A stretch of 64,000 nucleotides of DNA, from contig NW_027488827.1 of assembly GCF_050948215.1 (NCBI RefSeq), positions 248,001 through 312,000 on the forward strand, in the 5' to 3' direction. This document shows, one piece after another, positions 33,765 to 47,521 of this stretch (positions within the stretch are counted from its first letter, which is position 1; every line of letters begins with the position of its first letter). Source of the DNA: Halictus rubicundus. Taxonomy: Eukaryota > Arthropoda > Insecta > Hymenoptera > Halictidae. The position numbers and the translations under genes were made by a program. The notes under the pieces were generated by a model. That model did no database searches, was not told the DNA's origin, and worked only from the letters and a program-made list of their open reading frames with translations.

Positions 33765-35937
33765 GGCCTTTGCACACTAGACCGCACCGCCGCCTGACCA
33801 GCACCGCACCGCCGCCGCCGTTTTGACTTTCTTCATAGGCCTCCTTGGGAGTGCGCACACCTACCGGCAACAGCACAGCATGGGATCGCCTCTCTATCGC
33901 CTCGACAGAAGGACATTCTCGGCGAGAATGTCCGAAAAAGTCAAAACTAGATTTGGTCGATCTAGTGCGCCGCACTATGGTCTGGAAACTCGCTTTTTGT
34001 AGCCAAAAGTATTTTAGCGTTATTTCAAGATTATTAAGGTTATTTGTTTCGACACCAACTATAATATTATGAAGTCAGAAATATATAGTAATATTTTAAA
34101 AATCGAGGTGATCCCTATTTTTTATAAAAATCTGTGCGGTGAAACAATTCGTCATTATTTATTTAAAAAGCTGTTGACTAGAACATTTCAGAGTTACTCG
34201 TGGTCACCGTTTTTTAAATTTCTCGGGTGTAGCATTTGTACATTCGTCGAAGAGGTTGGGGTCTACAAATTACTTTACAGTAAACAGATGTTGTTCGACT
34301 CTGCCGACTTCCAGCTCAATAGTAATGATCTGTCATAAACCGCTCCATACAGAGCAGCGCCGGGGGACGGTACCTAAACAAACCGAGTCTATCGTAGGTA
34401 TGCCTATCCCCATCTCTGCCGCGGCTGTTGGCCCAATTTTTGAGGCCGAAGGTCGTCGCGTTACACAATATGTGTGACCGCTGCAACCAATATTTCGAAT
34501 TCAGTCGAAAATGCGTGTGAAACAAGGCCTGCCTCTTCCACTCTGAACCAATCGGCCGCGCATTCGTATCTAGATACGTCACCGCAGTCCTGCCGGGGAA
34601 CCTTCTTCTAAGCTTCGCATCAATACAATGTCACCACTTCGAACCCATACGAAATGGCGTCTTGCCACCCCCAACAATCGTGTAGTAGTGGGCGGTAACA
34701 GTTTAATATCGTAGCCCACTCCTATAACTCACAGCTTACGTCCTATATCATGGAGTTAATCACACGGGAATTTCTTAGTAAAAATAGTATCTATTGAGTC
34801 ATTGGGAAACAAGAATGCACAGGTCACCTGAAAGATGGCAACAAGTCCTTACAAATAAAGGAAATTATATCATTGAATAATATGAAACATGTATTTTTAT
34901 AAATTGATTCAAATGTTTTCTTTGAAATACGGCAGAACTTTCCCTCCAATCTAATATATTTTTATAACAGTTTCAAGTACTCAATATTTGCAATTTTTGA
35001 TGCTCCGCGAATTAAAAAACTGAATTTCAAACAGGAAGAATCGTAGAATACGACCGTATTTTTAAAAATATTTTTACACTTTAACCGGTGGTAGAATTTG
35101 CAGAACAAAGATGTTTCCAATATATTTTCATTAAGAAATTACATTTGCGATAACATGATGAATTATTTAAGAAGTATTTTATATGTATAATTTACATATG
35201 ATAAAATACATATAAGGATGTGCGATCCTGTTTCAGCGTTTTGCTTAATCTGAATTTCACGATTTTGTCTTCAGAATGATATATCCTAGGACAAAATAAT
35301 CTGAAATGAATAATAATTTGGATTTAGTAGCTTGGAAGAGTTCTTAGTCTGTTGCAAAAAAAATTTTTTAATATCTCAATCTGGAAAAATCGACTTTTGG
35401 CGCTAAAAGGCGGCTTCCCTACATATGCTTGACTTTACGATTCCCTAGTAGCATTTATAGTTGTCATTTTGTTGGGCATTGATTGCGATATTGGTTGGCC
35501 AACCATTAAAAATGTCGCCTTTTTATGCAAGTGGGCCATCGGTCATCATGTACGTAGATGCTACGATCTGAGCTACTAGATACGTCAACAAATTCGCTTC
35601 GCCCCCTACTCGCTTCGCTCATCAACCCCGCGACTTCGTCACTCGGAGTTTTTGCGTGACAGAACTATCCTATACAATAGAGAGATATCTAAAACACGAG
35701 ATATTCGAGCGTTTAGAAACGCGGTTTCCAGACCGTATAATATCACGTTCATTATCAGTGACATTAAGAACCTTTGATTATCAATTTTTAGAAAATTTCG
35801 ATGACATTTTGAATTTTGACCACAAGTGAGCATTGTAAAGGGAGCATTGTGAGCCTTAAAATAATTCTACAATAGTTTTGGCAATAGATTTGGTGCGGTG
35901 CTGGTCAGGCGGCGGTGCGGTCTAGTGTGCAACGGCC
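33765..35937. mobile_element. TTAA-flanked TIR element (copy B)
   Basis: Twin of 5072-7244 with the same termini and the same internal module (about 34348-34573). It is non-coding in the same way. Confidence 0.8.
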
Positions 35938-36699
35938 TTAATATTCCAGACTGTATTTCGCTTAAAAAAAAAAGAATAATAATTTCAATGGTTCCTTTTT
36001 AAACCGAGGACCAAGGTTTCAGAATTTCTGAATAAATGGTACAAAAGCGGCGACAATTTCATAGAATTAGGCTGCGGATTTTAGGCGTTTATGGCAAAAG
36101 TAGGTCAAAAATAGGTCAAACACAAAACCATAAAGACATCAGAAGAATTTTTACGTCATGTTCGACACTTTCAGGTGATTAAAAACGAAAATATATTTTC
36201 ATTTAATTTGGGTCAACGAGTGACCCGATTCTTCGATGGTGAATGTTCGGAGCGAGGCGAGGGGCTATTCGAGATTTTGGCCGCCATGATGTTCTTCATC
36301 GAACGGGGAACTTCCCCGGGATCGTTCGAGCCGAAACCAGGTCATGCAGGTGACCTGCCTCCGCCCTCGATGGATTTATGACGATGCGTGACCTTTTACT
36401 GATAACGTTAATTGTTTACGTTGTTTATTCGGAAGGTACTACTTCCTACAAATTTCAATTATCATTTCTGACGATCTTTACGATCTTGAAATATCTTGTC
36501 CACCAGACGAGAAGCCACCCCTCAATCTTTGGAGCTTCGTTTATTTTCCCTAGGGGATGCAGGTGACCCGCCTCGGACATCGATGGATTTATAACGATGA
36601 ATGACGTTTCACTGTGGACGTTAATTGTTTACAGGAAGGGAAAACAGTGATTTGTCTATATATGTCGCCGAGGCCTGGATAATAATCGTCGCGGAATTA
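35938..36699 (+). repeat. 762-bp direct repeat, right (copy B)
   Basis: Twin of 7245-8006. Confidence 0.9.
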
Positions 36700-36844
36700 T
36701 CCCCACTACCGCGGAATTATCCACGAACCTGGAGAGGCCTCGGACGCCAAGGAGTGTGAACATAAACGACTCGGGTATGTCTCCTGAACGATTCATGACA
36801 CTGGCAAGACCCGTGTTGTTGACACATATCGAAAATTCACTGTA
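36644..36844. mobile_element. CAGTGA-type MITE (copy B)
   Basis: Twin of 7951-8151. Confidence 0.65.
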
Positions 36845-37009
36845 CTTCCAAATTTCGGTAATTCGGAAAATGTCCGGCGATCGACAAACCAGCCCTCGAT
36901 CGCTTGTGACTCATCTCAACTTCGATGAACTTATGAGAACGACGAGAGACGTTTGATCTTAACTGCCGTGTCCTTCTATTTTGGGGGGTGCTTAACGAGA
37001 TATTTAAAC

Positions 37010-37158
37010 AGACAATTGTTTAAACAAATAAATATTTATTATTAAAACAAATGTTTGAACCAGTACATTTGTATTATTGAAACAAATGTTTAAACCAGTA
37101 CATTTTTATTACTTAAAGGATTGTTTAAACAAACACATTTTCATTACTTAAACAATTT
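37010..37158 (+). repeat. 35-bp minisatellite (copy B)
   Basis: Twin of 8317-8465, with the same number of units. Confidence 0.75.
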
Positions 37159-37303
37159 ACGTCACGTTTTGCAGTGAGTAAAAGTCTTTATAATAAAAGG
37201 AAATGTCATTGGGTTTCACCATTGGTACTCTGCTGGATGTTAAGTTATTAAGACAATTTTATAAAGAACTCTTTAGATTGCGTATTATGTACAGGTACAC
37301 GTA

Positions 37304-38859
37304 CGGCGCACAGTGGTGCCAGGGCGACAAAAATCCATTTTATAAATTTTCGATTTTTATTTAAAAAAAAATTATTTTTGTATAGCCTAATAGTGCGTGC
37401 ATGATGTGCCAAAGTCAGATTTTTGAAAAAAAAATTTTTACGAAGATATACGCATGGTAAATAACCATTTCCTCGCTCCTGGGAGTTCATCAGTTTTCAG
37501 TGCGATAGTTATGTACTTACTCCGCCTATAATTGAATACTTAGGGGTCTACAAATCATATGGGTTATTGCAAATGACTTCAACTATTGACTGGCAAAAAA
37601 AATTTTCCAAAACAAATTGTTTAACATTAAGTAATATGGACTAACCTGAAGCCCCTTTGCGTTACGCTCATTTTTTATTTATGGAGGAATACAAAAAATC
37701 CTTTGAAAAGCTTCGACCTGAAACTAATCGTTTTGGCAAGATATAAGATTGATCTAGCTTTGTGCAAAAAATCACGAGATACTTCGAGATGCTTTCGTCG
37801 CAATTTAAGTTCAAATATCAACTTTCGGAATTTCCAAGAATGAATCGCGCGGAAGTCACGATTATTTGATGTTTCGGGTGAATTTTTTAAGGGATACATA
37901 TCAGATAATTAAAAAAAAAATGACATTCATACATATAAAAAAATATTTAATAACAATTTGGTATGTTAAATAAACAAAGTTTTCGTTCACTGGACCACTG
38001 TCGTAAAAATGCAACAGGTATTTTTTGGTAGTGCTCCAATGAACGCTATAAAAATAATTTATGTAAGATAAAAAAAATTGTTATTTGTCGTAAACAATGT
38101 AAGCGCGGCTTCTTGAGATCTTCTCTTTGAGCGATACCGAACTGGTGACGGCGCACGTGGCGCGGTTCAGATGTTTTGGACTGTGTGCCCTACCGGCGAG
38201 TCGAGATTTGACAGTCGTTCGGAAACCACCGTATGGTCCGCATGTATATTGTATCGTGTTATAAATATATATTCTGTTCAAGCCATTAGAACGCCATCGC
38301 GTCTATTTACTTCTTTCACGCAATAATCACCTGCCCCTGCACGCTGCTACAATTTTCACTAGCAGTATAACTAACATTATTAAATATTTTTTTATACATA
38401 AAAAATTAATAAATCATATGCACTTCACATTTTTCTTTATTAATTAGAAATATTCCTAAAAAATTTCACCTGGAAAATCAAATAATCGTAACTTCCGCAC
38501 GATTCACTCTTGGAAATTCTGAAAGTTGATATTTAAACTTACATTGTGACGAAAGGGTCTCATGATTTTTTGCACAAAGTTAGATCAATATTACACCTTG
38601 CCAAAACGATTAGTTCCAGACCAAAATCTATTAAAGTATTTGTTGTATGCTTCCATAAATAAAAAATGGGCAGAAAACGGAGATTTTCGATTAGCCCATA
38701 CTACTTAATGTTAATAACATTTTACACAAATTTTTTTTTTGCCTAATAAGCGTTCTACCTGTGGCAATCTCTCCACAAATTTTCAAACAAATTCGTTGGA
38801 TAGTTTCGTTTTTACAGATTTTTTGCCGCTTTTTGGCCATTTGGCACCACTGTGCGCCG
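37304..38859. mobile_element. foldback element (copy B)
   Basis: Twin of 8611-10166, with the same arms and centre. Confidence 0.75.
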
Positions 38860-40577
38860 CGTCGTGTCGGCTTTCCCTTGATTGTGCTGCAGCTTGTTGG
38901 AATGCTTGAAACCCCAGTCGCGTGTCATGTATCGCTAGATACTTGTTGCGGCGCAGAGCACTTTACACACCGAGCCCGCTGAGTGGAATCGCGGGCTGAA
39001 CGTTGCCGGAGATCGATAAGGAAACGACTTCAATTTGTGTAAACTACAGCGATGGCTGCGTAACAGGCCTGTCGTCTGGTCTGCAACCCGACAGTTCTAG
39101 CAGAGCTGCTACATTCTTTGTAATATCCTGAACCCAGAGAAGGATAGTAATTCAAAGAGAAGAAGGGACTTCAGCTCTCTGCTTCTCTCTCCTTTCCATT
39201 CGCCGACCTTTTTCACGCGTATAATCATGCAAATAAATTATTTTATTTATAAGAAGAAGTTTTTGAAGTACTATTGAAAAATAGTATTTTATTTGGAACA
39301 TATTGAAAAAGTGAGACTTATTTTAACCCTTTTAGTGCCGGGCGAAAAAGAGGTGCCTACGCGAGAATAACCGGTCGAATTTCACGGTTTTACTAGGGTT
39401 TGGGAAAATGCTCATAAAAACCAAACAAGAAACAATATTTACATGATTCAAAAAGCAGTATATTAAGGACGAAATAGAGAACAAAACAATGACACTAGTT
39501 TTTCTATATTCATTGAAAATTATATAAATAACAAAGGTATAAAAGATCATAAAGAAAGTAAAAGTCCAGTTCTCTCTTACAAAACGTATTTGCACATACA
39601 AAAAGTCATCTTTTCATCATCATTTTATATAGACCATTTATTACAAAGTATATACTTTGCATTTCCGATATATTTTGTAACAAGATAAAGAATATTACAT
39701 AACAAACATAAAAAATAACTCGAAGGTACATGGTAAGCGCCGGACGGATTATCTCTTCCGAAATACGTAATTGTTATAGGTTGGTGGCAAAATTTTAGAA
39801 ATCCTGTCTTGCTAATTGTTGGTTTGTCAAAAACAAAAATGTTTGACACAAGTGGAAAACAACGGCGATAACAAAAATGACGCTTTCAGACTGTCACTGG
39901 GACAAAACGAAATATACTGCTCACGCCAACGATCGAAGAAAAACTAACTGATCCTACGTCTCACTGCGGCAATGCGATCTTATTTCGTGAGAGTCTTCAA
40001 ACAGTTGTTTATAAAACGCTGTGGACATATTCCGACAAGGGCCCAACACCACGGCGATTCACGCCGTATGCCGTATGTAGCCTGAGCGGCGACCATCGAT
40101 GTTTATGTTAGATTTCGTTAGCTCCAAGCGATAGGAAAAAGTCGTCGTCCACAAAGAGTTAAAACGAAAAACTATTTTTTTTTTAATTCTCTCGTAATGA
40201 AATTAGACCATTTATAACGTATTATAAATTTATTTTGAGTTAGATTTCTCCCGCAATGCCAATAGTAAAGCGCTATAAGGCCCGGGCCGATATATCGGCC
40301 TCCGGCACTATAAGGGTTGAGGAGTGTGTAAAATAGTATTTCAAATAGTTGATTACTGCGACATTGTCGTCTGTTTATTAACATGTTACATGAAAATATT
40401 CGTAATTCTATTCTCGATATCTGATGTTCTGACTATAGGTTCAAATTATATTTTTTTATTTGATGTCATTATGTTATATATCTACAATTATCTTTATCAA
40501 TACAATATTAATAAATATAGATACTACGTTTCCAAATTATATGTTAGCGCCAATATGTTTCGGGCCCAATCAGGGAC

Positions 40578-40693
40578 GGCTGCCGATGCTTTGAGCGGCG
40601 ACCTCTGAGAGTCGGCCGATGCTTTGTCCGGCGACCTCTGACAGTCGGCTGATGCCTTGAGCGGCGACCTCTGAGAGTCGGCCGACGCTTTGA
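40578..40693 (+). repeat. 33-bp minisatellite (copy B)
   Basis: Twin of 11885-12000, with an identical unit order. Confidence 0.8.
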
Positions 40694-41129
40694 AATAGGT
40701 GACAGAGACACCGATCCCTAATTGCCGATTGCCGACGCTACCGTTGACGCGACGTCATCGGTGACGTGTCGGATGAAGAAACAATCGAGATGATTTCGGG
40801 GCGGATCTGGCCACGGAGTGGGGAAGGCAAGCATGCCTTCCGGTAAGAGGACTGTGGGAGACCGCTCAGCACTTACCCCAGAACCGCTGGACGATACGGG
40901 TTTCGATAGACCTCTCTGACATATAGAAATACAATTTTCATAAACCTTGAACGTAAATAACAATTCTCCATACGTATAATTATTATTCGCATTTCTACAA
41001 TTTTTTAACACTATTAATACGCAACCATTTTGAATATATTTTGTAACTGAACTTGAAAAAGAAATTAAATTTGTAGCATGTATAGAAAATTCGAGACGGA
41101 AAAGTAAAACAAAACGCGGAACGACAAGC

Positions 41130-41147
41130 TTCTAGAAGTTTCGCGAA
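41130..41147 (+). promoter_or_regulatory. perfect four-pentamer heat shock element (copy B)
   Basis: Exact twin of 12437-12454. The partial element is at 41085-41097 and the TATA box at 41258-41266. Confidence 0.8.
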
Positions 41148-41287
41148 GGGAGTTTGTTGGCAATCACGCGGGGAAGCGACGCGAGGGGAGCGCTCGAAAA
41201 GTCGAATCACGCTTAACGACCGGGTGTTGATTTCACGTCCGCGGATAGCAACGAATTTATATAAATAGAGGGATCACGGAGGGACTC

Positions 41288-41823
41288 GGCCTATTTGCTA
41301 TTCCGAGAGAGAGGACGAGGTAAGGACCACGGCCGCTCTTGGTTAGCATTAGCACGCCGGCAGGAGAGTACGGCGATAATACCTGGACGCCTGTCGGGAG
41401 AACGGGAGAGGACGGGAGTCTGTTCCTGGTCGCTCGTTCGACATGGAGAGTACGGCGATAATACCTGGACGCCTGTCGAACGAGAGAGAACGGGTCAACT
41501 CCTGGCCGCCCAGGGCTCGGCAGGAGAGTACGGCGACAATACCTGGACGCCTGCCGAGAGGGAACGGAAGAGTGTTCCTGGCCGCTCGTCTCGACAAGGA
41601 GAGTACGGCGATAATACCTGGACGCCTTGTCGAGCGAGAGAGGACAGAGCATCTTCGGATCGGTTGCGAAAATACCACGGAACCTAGCTAGAGTATACGT
41701 GTGATGAGAGAAAGTTTGCATGATTGTGATTTATAATGCGAGCAATTGAATGAATTTATACATATACCTCACTTTCCTGTACCCCTGTTCCTAACCCAAA
41801 AATAAATTCTTTTATCCAGCATA
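41288..41823 (+). ncRNA. candidate heat-shock-inducible hairpin lncRNA (copy B)
   Basis: Twin of 12595-13130, with all promoter elements, four hairpin cores (41363-41391, 41445-41473, 41523-41551, 41598-41626), the splice-donor-like site (41319/41320) and AATAAA (41801-41806) unchanged. The two loci appear identical, so the duplication itself gives no evidence of selection. It would double the gene dose if the locus is transcribed. Confidence 0.55.
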
Positions 41824-42111
41824 TCCTGATTAAATCCTTACGCATGGCTACAAATTGAAATTTACTATATACTTTCATGTATATTTCATTTAAAAAACAT
41901 AAACTTTAGCTTTAAAGAATCATCCAAAATATCAATTAATATTAGTTGTAAAATTCGAAAGAGTTAAGAATTAATAAATCAATAATTATGTAGTTGATCT
42001 TTTTTGCAAGATGTCAATCTATTTCACTACTGACTGAGAACGTAGTTGCATTATTTTCTTTCACGTTTGTAGTGAGAAAATAAACGACGAAGGCAACAGT
42101 ACGTCTCCTTA

Positions 42112-42268
42112 AGCTGCGTACAGACCTGAACATTTCGACGAACATTGCGCCGTACAGCGCGCCGAACAGCGAACGAAACGCAAAGTCGACATTCATTTCG
42201 GCGCGATTTTGCGTTTCGGACGCTGTTCGGCGCGATGTTCGTCGAAATGTTCAGGTCTGTACGCAGCT
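42112..42268. mobile_element. 157-bp hairpin MITE, Harbinger-like (copy B)
   Basis: A single long palindrome with AGCTGCGTACAGACC ends and TTA on both sides (42109-42111, 42269-42271). It occupies exactly the site of the 360-bp double-hairpin form in copy A. Confidence 0.8.
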
Positions 42269-43279
42269 TTATGTTGCTCCTACTACGCACGCGCTACACA
42301 CAAGCGTACCTCTATTCTGTCCGTGTGAGATGCCAGCTCGACTGTTCGACGCGTTCCGCCGAATTCACGTTACCGAAGTTTCGAGCGCCTGAGCCGCAAT
42401 CGATTCCCGGTTCGGCGAGGCGCATATTTTGCTATAACTTTTGAACTAAAAAAGATATCAAAGTGAAATTTAAACTGAAAAAATTAAAAAGAATCGGATT
42501 TAATGGTATGCACTGAAATATATTTTGTATTTTTAAATCATTCTTTTTGTTTTTTAAATTTAATTACCCTTAAAAAATGTTCAAAACTAGTTATTATAAA
42601 TATTGTTGTTCAATCTTTTATCAATCCCAAATAATTAAATTTATTAGAATATATATGCTGCAAATGAAAAGCAATATCAGAAGTAGATTGAATAGGTAGC
42701 TATTAAATAGTCAAATGAAATTAGTGATATCAACGTCGTATTTTTTAAAATTAAATTTAAACTACGTTCTTACTTTTGGCTAATATTGAACTAATTTAGT
42801 TTCTTATAATTATGTTATTACACTGTTGTAGTTGTAATTGCACAGGAAAGAAGACTGACGTAGTAGAAAGAACAAGAAAAAAGTGTTTAACAAAAAAAAA
42901 AAAAATCATTCCATGCGGGATTCGATCCGGGACCAAAATATTGTCAGCCGGAAACGTTACGTTATTATTATTATTATTACATTACGTCTCCTTCGATGCA
43001 CTCGCGTGTCAGCCGTAATGGAATTAAGAGGAAACAACATTCTTTTGTTTCATTCATCATATGAATCCTCGACATGAGATTTAAAATTATATCAGCATCA
43101 GGGCCATTGTAGAATATCGGTTCGACAATATTAGTTCTGGATAATACGGTAGGATGTGACACCGAATGGTACGGGGGCTCTAGAGCCCCCCGAGCGTGAG
43201 ACAGAAAAATACATTGGGTGATTGGTCTACTCCTATACCTCGGCTGTGCTAACACTCTCCCTCGATGTTATGATTCCTG

Positions 43280-43961
43280 AAGGGAGTGCATGACATTGCA
43301 TTTTTGAGAGGCATTACGCCGAGTTCGCTCATGCACTGCTCATGGTGCTTTGGTCCTGAGAGAGCTATTGTAAGTACGTCGGCGACCATGTCCTCTGTTG
43401 GAATATATTCTATCTTCAGGGGATGATTTACCTTCGTTCGGTTTTCCGCTGGTTTTTCGATGGATTTCCTCTGCATTTTTCGATGGTTTTCCTCTGCATC
43501 GGTAATTCTTGACAAACACGGCGTTGGATTCGTTTCCGGTCGTTTTCTGCTTTCGTGCGTCGCTTTCCTCGATGATTTTTACCCGTAGCGATTCAGCATC
43601 TGGTACATCGTCGCGCGTCTCGATCGCGCACCGGAAGTTGTCGAAGCTGTCGGGCAAACTATATAATAGCATCATTGATAGCAACTCACCATTGATGTTT
43701 ATGCCCATTGCTTCCAATTTATCGACTACGTCAAAGAATACAGTCGTATGTTCTCGAATATCCCCGCCTTCCTGCATTTTGTGCAGGGTTAATTTTTTGA
43801 GTAATGTCGCTTTACGTGCAGGTCCCTTCGAAGCGTAGACGGATTCCAATTTTTCCCACACTTCTCTTGATGTGTTGCAGCCGCGAATCTGTTTTAATTC
43901 GGATGGATTTATCGAAAGTATCAGATCCGACATAGCTCTTCCATCCTGTCTCAGCCATGCT
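43280..43961 (-). pseudogene. copia gag C-terminal part fused to pol tail (copy B)
   Basis: Same domain content as 14790-15468. Differences seen include Q to E in the DVVDKL-x-AMG stretch and an extra codon in the tail (GPKHHEQCM versus GPKHHKCM). It is non-functional for the same reasons. Confidence 0.85.
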
Positions 43962-45091
43962 TGTCACGTTCCCATGCATTAACACATGTGCACGTGCCCG
44001 ATCCCTTTGCAGAATCGTACGCTTTCCCCCTATCTCCGCCGCACGCACAGGTAGATCCTGCAGCGGCGCGCTCTCTCTCCCTCGCACGGACGGCCAGCAT
44101 AAGCCTAGCGCTCCCCCTCTCTCTCTCACGCACAGGGAAAACCCAAGGCGATGCGCCCGCACATCAATTAGCCTGCAAAAAACCCACCCTCAATAAACAC
44201 CCCGTACAACAGTTCCGGAAATATCCGTCAGATGCTACTTGAGACGAAGACTTTCTCGAAGTCAAAAGTATGCTCTGACGGATATACCTCCCCCGGAAAA
44301 AAACAGGAAAATCGGAATTCACTCCAACAAGTACTTGGCTTAAAAGTGAAACCCCAGACACCGTGCAAGAACGCTTAGCACTGTCTGCCCACACCTTCCT
44401 ACTCAGTGCAAGAACGTTTAGCACGAGTTTCCTCATTTCCGCCTAAACCCCCACCAATGAAAACCACCTCCGCGAAGAAGGATACCGGACCACCAGGACC
44501 ACCCACGAGAACCAAGAAGATTCGGAGGGCAGGACGGAAGGTTCAGGAGAACCGCCGCTTCAAAATCCAGAGACGAGCCCAGCAGCTGGAAACCGGATCA
44601 TCGCCCAACCCACTCCCCTCCCCGCACTGGAAACTCATCCCTCTCACCCCTTGCTATCCGAGTTTTCCAGAGTTTTTCAAAATCACCGAGACAGATCCCC
44701 GCTTCACCTTTTACGCGAACAAATTGTTCCCCCAGCCCCCTAGCAAGCGTTAATATTTATCCATAGCTACAGTTACATTTATATCTCGTTTCCTATTATT
44801 GTTTATATTCTCACTCTCCGTTATATTTATTATTTTTGTAAAACTTTCATTATTCCAAAGAATATATATACGTTGTTTTCGTTACTCCTGCTACAAAATC
44901 GTTTCAAAATCAATTTATTTAGCGAAATAACCTAGAACCTGCAGCACCTTCCCTCTCCTTACGACACGGGTTTTCAACCCTTCTCCATAAGCGATACCAA
45001 GCGATCCCCGCCTCGAGAACGGGTTACCGCTCGTCCGTTTTCGGCTCTAACGGCTTCTGATCAATCCCAAAGGGAGTCGGAGGACGTAACA
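43962..45091 (-). mobile_element. solo LTR inserted in copia gag (copy B)
   Basis: Twin of 15469-16598, with the same TGCT flanking repeats (43958-43961, 45092-45095). Confidence 0.8.
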
Positions 45092-45361
45092 TGCTTTGTG
45101 CGCTTGCTGCGATGCTCGGAGGGCATCGCCTTCTCCACCTACGACGGGGGGCTCGCTTTCGCCACACACATATTCCCAAAGGTCACTTTGCGTCAAGACA
45201 GCTCGTGCTTGAATTTTCCAAGTGTCGTAGTTTTCACGTGTTAGCACTTCTAACCTCACGGTGTTCGAAAATACCATTTTTCTTATTCGATCGTTCACTG
45301 GCGGCACGGCGTCACTTTGTTTTTCGTTGGCACGTGTATACGCGTTCGCGACGATTTGCAT
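45092..45361 (-). pseudogene. copia gag N-terminal part (copy B)
   Basis: Twin of 16599-16868. One residue differs (KMVFSN for KMAFSN). Confidence 0.8.
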
Positions 45362-45611
45362 TCACTTATCGATTCACGGAACTGTACGCGAGAACAGATC
45401 TTCGATCGATCTCTGGCGTCACTTTTCGCAATTTTTGCGCGTCGCGTAGCCGTATAGGTCAAGTTGCGTATTTCGTTAATTTCCTTCTTTCTGCTCTGGG
45501 CCCATAACCTGTTAAAGGAGGTTAGGATCGTGGTTGAAATTAACTGTACGCAGAGCTTTTATTGCACACACTTAGAATAGTTTTATTATGAAAAAATAGT
45601 GTCTAGATAAA

Positions 45612-47521
45612 AGGGTCTCTTTATACTTGCCGGGACCGGAGGGTTTTACGTAAGGACTATAGGTCCAAATGCCGTGTTACCGATTATCTGTCGTAAAACG
45701 GGCGCCGCCGTCCCGGCGTTAGAGCGATCCCACCGGCCGCCGTTGCCCGTCGGCCGAGCAAGCGGCTGATCATTACCAGATGGCCTTTCGAGACCGCGTT
45801 GACAGTTCCCTGCTGTGCGTGGCACAAAAAAAAAAAGGTTTCTCGGGGCTCTACAGCTCCTTAGGTAAACTATCGGTATCCCTCCTCTACAACATTATGG
45901 AAATAGGAACCGTACCTGCCTCTTCGTGAAACAGCATCACACATCCTTATATATTAACCTAAATTGTACATATATTGTAAAAACGAGAATAGTTGTTTTC
46001 TTTTAAGGAAGTATCCACGTTAGGAAGGGGATCATGCCTTGTGAATTCGATCATTTTTGGGGGACTATGTCTCGAATTTTGATGACATTGAAATATGTTG
46101 TGGTCCAAGTGAAAGTGGAAGAAATCCTCAGGACTCAATCACATGATAATTTGTAGAATAAGAAGAATTAATTCCACATAAATTGCATCGTTTTGTCTTA
46201 CGACACGAAAAAATGTACACATGGAAAACTTCTGAATTCTTGTCCATAATGACTTAAAGATGATTAGATGCAAGGTTCCCGGGCAGGAATGCGATGGCGT
46301 ATCTATATCTTGTCCAATGAGACGAGACAGTAGACGTAAACATAAGCGCTCGAGTGCGACAGAGTTGAAGTTACCCTTGCAAGACAATTAGCAAAGGACG
46401 CACGCTGGGTGCTTCATTGCCTCGGTCTCGTTGGTCAGAGCATAGGTACGAATGCGCGGCCGATTGGATCAGAGTGCAAGGGACAGGCCTCGTTTCACAC
46501 GTACTTTCGGCTATAGTCGAGATATTGGCTACAGCGGTCATATATACTATGTAGCGTGTGACGTCGAAGCCAAGCTACTGGGTCTGCGGGCGCGGCGGAG
46601 ATGAGCATAGGCAGATCTAACGATAGACTCCCCAAAAATGGTGGCACTGAAAGAATGGCGACATTAAAATGGTTTTTTTTGGGTTGCGTCGTAAGACCTT
46701 ACGTACGACGCGACAAGCACGCGACCAAGGCCAGGTATGAAAATCCCTGTCGACGACCTACCGACCATGGACGTCATAAATCAAAAATCCTTCCGATTGT
46801 ACCCAGCACTTTCGTAATTTTTAAGCCAGCCGAATGCAGCACATGCGGAACCTTGTACACCGTTAGCGTACTAAGATTTACAACCGTAGATGCTTGCGAA
46901 CCAAATGTTATACGTATATTTCCACTTTTCCAATTTTCCACTATTTCCACCAGCTTTCGAACACACCTTGCAAACCAATGAATTCTAATCATTTTAAACT
47001 TGTTCTCCGGAGTTTTGACTTATATAATCACTTATAAGATATAAGATATAATTTAACTATGCTAAAATTGATTTGTGAAGCTGATTTTCATCGTTCCATC
47101 GTTAAATTAGATTATAGTTTGAACCATTACTTCTTAACATTACAACTCAGATGAACAATATTCTTTTCTCTACTTCGAACATGGATTGTGTGCGGATGCT
47201 GTGGTGGCACCGGCGGCCGATGCCACGCGGCCTCTGCCAGTTGGCGGCCGCCGGTGCCGGCGACCCGTGTCGGGCGGCCGAAAACGGATGCCCAACGGCT
47301 TGCCCAGCTCTCAGCGGATGCATAGGCATCCCCGGGGTGTAGAGGGGAGTAAACTGTTCGGGAGTTAGGTAGCGAACCCCCGCTGTGTGCGGGTCTTAGC
47401 TTTTGTTGCGAGCATCTCGAGCGCCTTCTCAGGTTGCCAGCGACGGTCCCGGCTAACATGAAGCAGGAAAACGCGGTAGTATTCATACTAACGCCGGCTC
47501 CGGCAAGTATAAAGAGACCCT
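45612..47521. mobile_element. 1.9-kb TIR element, present only in copy B
   Basis: The termini are inverted copies of AGGGTCTCTTTATACTTGCC, extending to about 28 bp with two mismatches (CCGGgaCCGG versus CCGGagCCGG). Copy A lacks it. A target duplication is unclear: only AA is shared at the borders, and the flanking DNA to about 47690 also differs from copy A, so the insertion was accompanied by rearrangement or copy A suffered a deletion. The open frames inside (for example 46601-46981, 126 codons) show no transposase signature that I recognise. It carries an inverted relative of the module in the 5.07-kb element. Confidence 0.8.
46450..46640 (-). repeat. dispersed repeat module inside the copy-B TIR element
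   Basis: Matches the reverse complement of about 5690-5875 (and 34383-34568) at about 75 percent by eye. Its presence in two unrelated TIR elements suggests a widespread older repeat or independent capture. Confidence 0.55.

Larger units (their letters stand above)
43255..45509 (-). mobile_element. defective Ty1/copia element (copy B)
   Basis: Twin of 14765-17016: primer site at 45496-45509, gag N-part 45092-45361, solo LTR 43962-45091, gag C-part plus pol tail about 43280-43961, polypurine tract next to the LTR start at 43254. A few substitutions separate it from copy A. Confidence 0.85.
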
